From IMG/VR virus record IMGVR_UViG_3300037558_000967, positions 1-47,987 of that record: a DNA stretch of 47,987 nucleotides, one strand, 5' to 3'. The stretch is from a virus. Position numbers and translations under genes: made by a program. Shown one piece after another: positions 47,005 to 47,987 of the stretch. How positions within the stretch are numbered: the stretch's first letter is position 1; each line of letters begins with the position of its first letter. The notes below the pieces were generated by a model, which was not told where the DNA came from, ran no database searches, and was given only the letters and a program-made list of their open reading frames with translations.

Positions 47005-47736
47005 TTACTTGATCTTTTCTCTCCGTCCGAGGAACCAGTGGCCACAGTTAGAGCACTTGTGTCGTTGAGTCCTGAACATACGGGTTACCTTCCAGCCCCG
47101 CTTCTGGTTGCTCGCGCTGTTGCACGAAGGACAACGAGTAATAGACGACGCATCTAGGTGTGGGTGATTAGCGACAAAAGGTTTGATCTTGTCATACATA
47201 CGAGCCGTGATACGAACGTCCTGTACACAGTAACGTTCCATACGAGCCTGTGCTTTCTTGTCTCCATCCATAACAGCTTTCCAAAGGGCAAAGCCTTCGT
47301 GCTTAAGCTTGTTACCGATACCTAGACGAGGAGCAACGTAAGCCATACGGTTCATGTTGAAACCAAACTTCTTGACTGTCTTGATTAGGTCGATACTAGC
47401 AACAGGGGGCGGAGGGCTTAGCCCTGCCAGCATGATTTCCCCGGTGATCTTGGGGATGTCGTACTTGTCACCGTTGTACGTGACAACAGCATCAGCCTGT
47501 TCTAGTAGGTCGAGAGCGGCCTTAGCCATTCCCTCTTGCCCGTCCTTCCACTTGCTGTAGAACTGGAACTCGTTAGTCCCTGCCCAGTTAGCACAGAAGC
47601 ACAGCATACCGCCGTGATCCACTAGCATGTCGGGTTGGATGTTTTCTTTCCACATTCGCCACACGTAGGCGAGTGCGGGCTGCCATTCGATGTCTATGAT
47701 TAAGACTTTGGCAACACTGTCTTTACGTTTACTCAT
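47005..47736 (-). CDS. DEDD-family 3'-5' exonuclease with C-terminal zinc ribbon
   Basis: The 243-residue product has VLIIDIEWQPA (acids D15, E17), VVTYNGDKYDIPKI and YCVQDVRITARMY, the three exonuclease motifs of RNase H-like DnaQ/YprB-type enzymes. A four-Cys ribbon (RCPSCN and HKCSNCGHW) lies near the end. It probably degrades DNA or RNA in replication or host take-over. ATG 47736. Bases 47635-47741 of this gene are duplicated in inverted form at the window's left end. Confidence 0.82.
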   Translation of the reverse strand: MSKRKDSVAKVLIIDIEWQPALAYVWRMWKENIQPDMLVDHGGMLCFCANWAGTNEFQFYSKWKDGQEGMAKAALDLLEQADAVVTYNGDKYDIPKITGEIMLAGLSPPPPVASIDLIKTVKKFGFNMNRMAYVAPRLGIGNKLKHEGFALWKAVMDGDKKAQARMERYCVQDVRITARMYDKIKPFVANHPHLDASSITRCPSCNSASNQKRGWKVTRMFRTQRHKCSNCGHWFLGRREKIK

Positions 47737-47741
47737 TATTA
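47635..47741 (-). repeat. Source of the inverted copy at the window start
   Basis: Identical, in reverse complement, to 1-107. This copy is in a continuous operon with intact genes on both sides, so it is the genuine one. Confidence 0.9.
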
Positions 47742-47950
47742 GCTTTCCATTTTTCTATTTTGTTCAACATAGAACGAGCAAAGAAGATTTCTCCGTCTTC
47801 TTGTCCCATGTAAAAAGCGTCATCATAGTTACCACCGGAGGCATCGTGAGCATTAAAACCCCAAGGATCGCCCGGCACTTCATCTGAATTAGCAGACCGA
47901 TTTGCCGACTTGCTCAGCTCAAGCTGTATAAACTCTTCAAAGTTATTCAT
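47729..47950 (-). CDS. Small acidic hypothetical protein (73 aa)
   Basis: The product begins MNNFEEFIQLELSKSANR and has a glycine-rich middle (GFNAHDASGGNYDD). Its ATG lies inside the end of the endonuclease I gene (complete in the other copy at 186-548), so in the circular genome the two overlap. It overlaps the exonuclease start by 8 bases. Function unknown. Confidence 0.72.
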   Translation of the reverse strand: MNNFEEFIQLELSKSANRSANSDEVPGDPWGFNAHDASGGNYDDAFYMGQEDGEIFFARSMLNKIEKWKANNE

Positions 47951-47987
47951 TAAACCACTCCTGCGGTATAGTTCCTTCGGCCCACTT
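47861..47987 (+). repeat. Direct terminal repeat, right copy (circular overlap)
   Basis: Identical to 104-230 over 127 bases, including the start of the 73-residue gene and the end of endonuclease I. It joins the right end to the left end. Confidence 0.93.

Noticed and set aside
1-47987. T7-type RNA polymerase and its promoters
   Set aside because: No reading frame carries polymerase motifs; the promoters seen are sigma70-type.
1-47987. Integrase, attachment site or lysogeny module
   Set aside because: No recombinase or repressor frame is recognised.
1-47987. CRISPR array
   Set aside because: No regularly spaced direct repeats are seen; the 14-mer pair at 22.9-23.0 kb has only two copies.

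Overview
This window is a nearly complete lytic podovirus genome, probably from a marine phage of an alphaproteobacterium. That host guess is inference: the terminase and holin resemble those of alphaproteobacterial phages and gene transfer agents, and the pairing of ThyX with a B12-dependent ribonucleotide reductase recalls roseophage SIO1 and the cobaviruses. There is no integrase, no repressor I can recognise and no T7-type RNA polymerase. Consensus sigma70 promoters are present instead, so the host polymerase probably transcribes everything.

The ends show that the molecule assembles as a circle. Bases 104-230 repeat exactly at 47861-47987, which joins the two ends into one uninterrupted leftward operon and gives a unique length of about 47.76 kb. 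Bases 1-107 are an inverted copy of 47635-47741 and look like a fold-back chimera, not biology.

There are two transcription units. From a divergent promoter pair at 23.01-23.12 kb, a rightward late unit (23.2-42.96 kb) encodes terminase, P22-type portal, scaffold, coat, tail-hub and fibre proteins, ejection proteins (one of 1564 residues), lysozyme, holin and a coiled-coil membrane protein. A leftward unit runs 23.0 to 0 kb, crosses the junction and continues 47.9 to 43.0 kb. The two units meet at a strong bidirectional terminator at 42.96-43.00 kb.

The leftward unit starts with a structured non-coding region of about 1 kb and small unknown genes (19-22 kb), among which lies an excellent hammerhead ribozyme (20629-20678, minus strand). 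It continues with a peptide-bond cassette (10.0-18.4 kb): gamma-glutamylcyclotransferase-like protein, class I and class II amidotransferase-like proteins, two carboxylate-amine ligases of different families and an ATP-grasp ligase. Next come small genes, a metallophosphoesterase, an HNH-AP2 homing endonuclease and a HAD phosphatase. Replication genes follow: primase-helicase, PolA, SSB, tRNA-Trp, RecB-like nuclease, ThyX and endonuclease I. Across the junction are a DEDD exonuclease and nucleotide-pool enzymes (dATP/dGTP diphosphohydrolase-like, HD phosphohydrolase, MazG/PRA-PH-like), ending with class II ribonucleotide reductase.

The two most noteworthy systems are the amide-ligase cassette, related to one noted bioinformatically in phiEco32-like phages and of unknown product, and the self-cleaving RNA embedded in the same leftward transcript.
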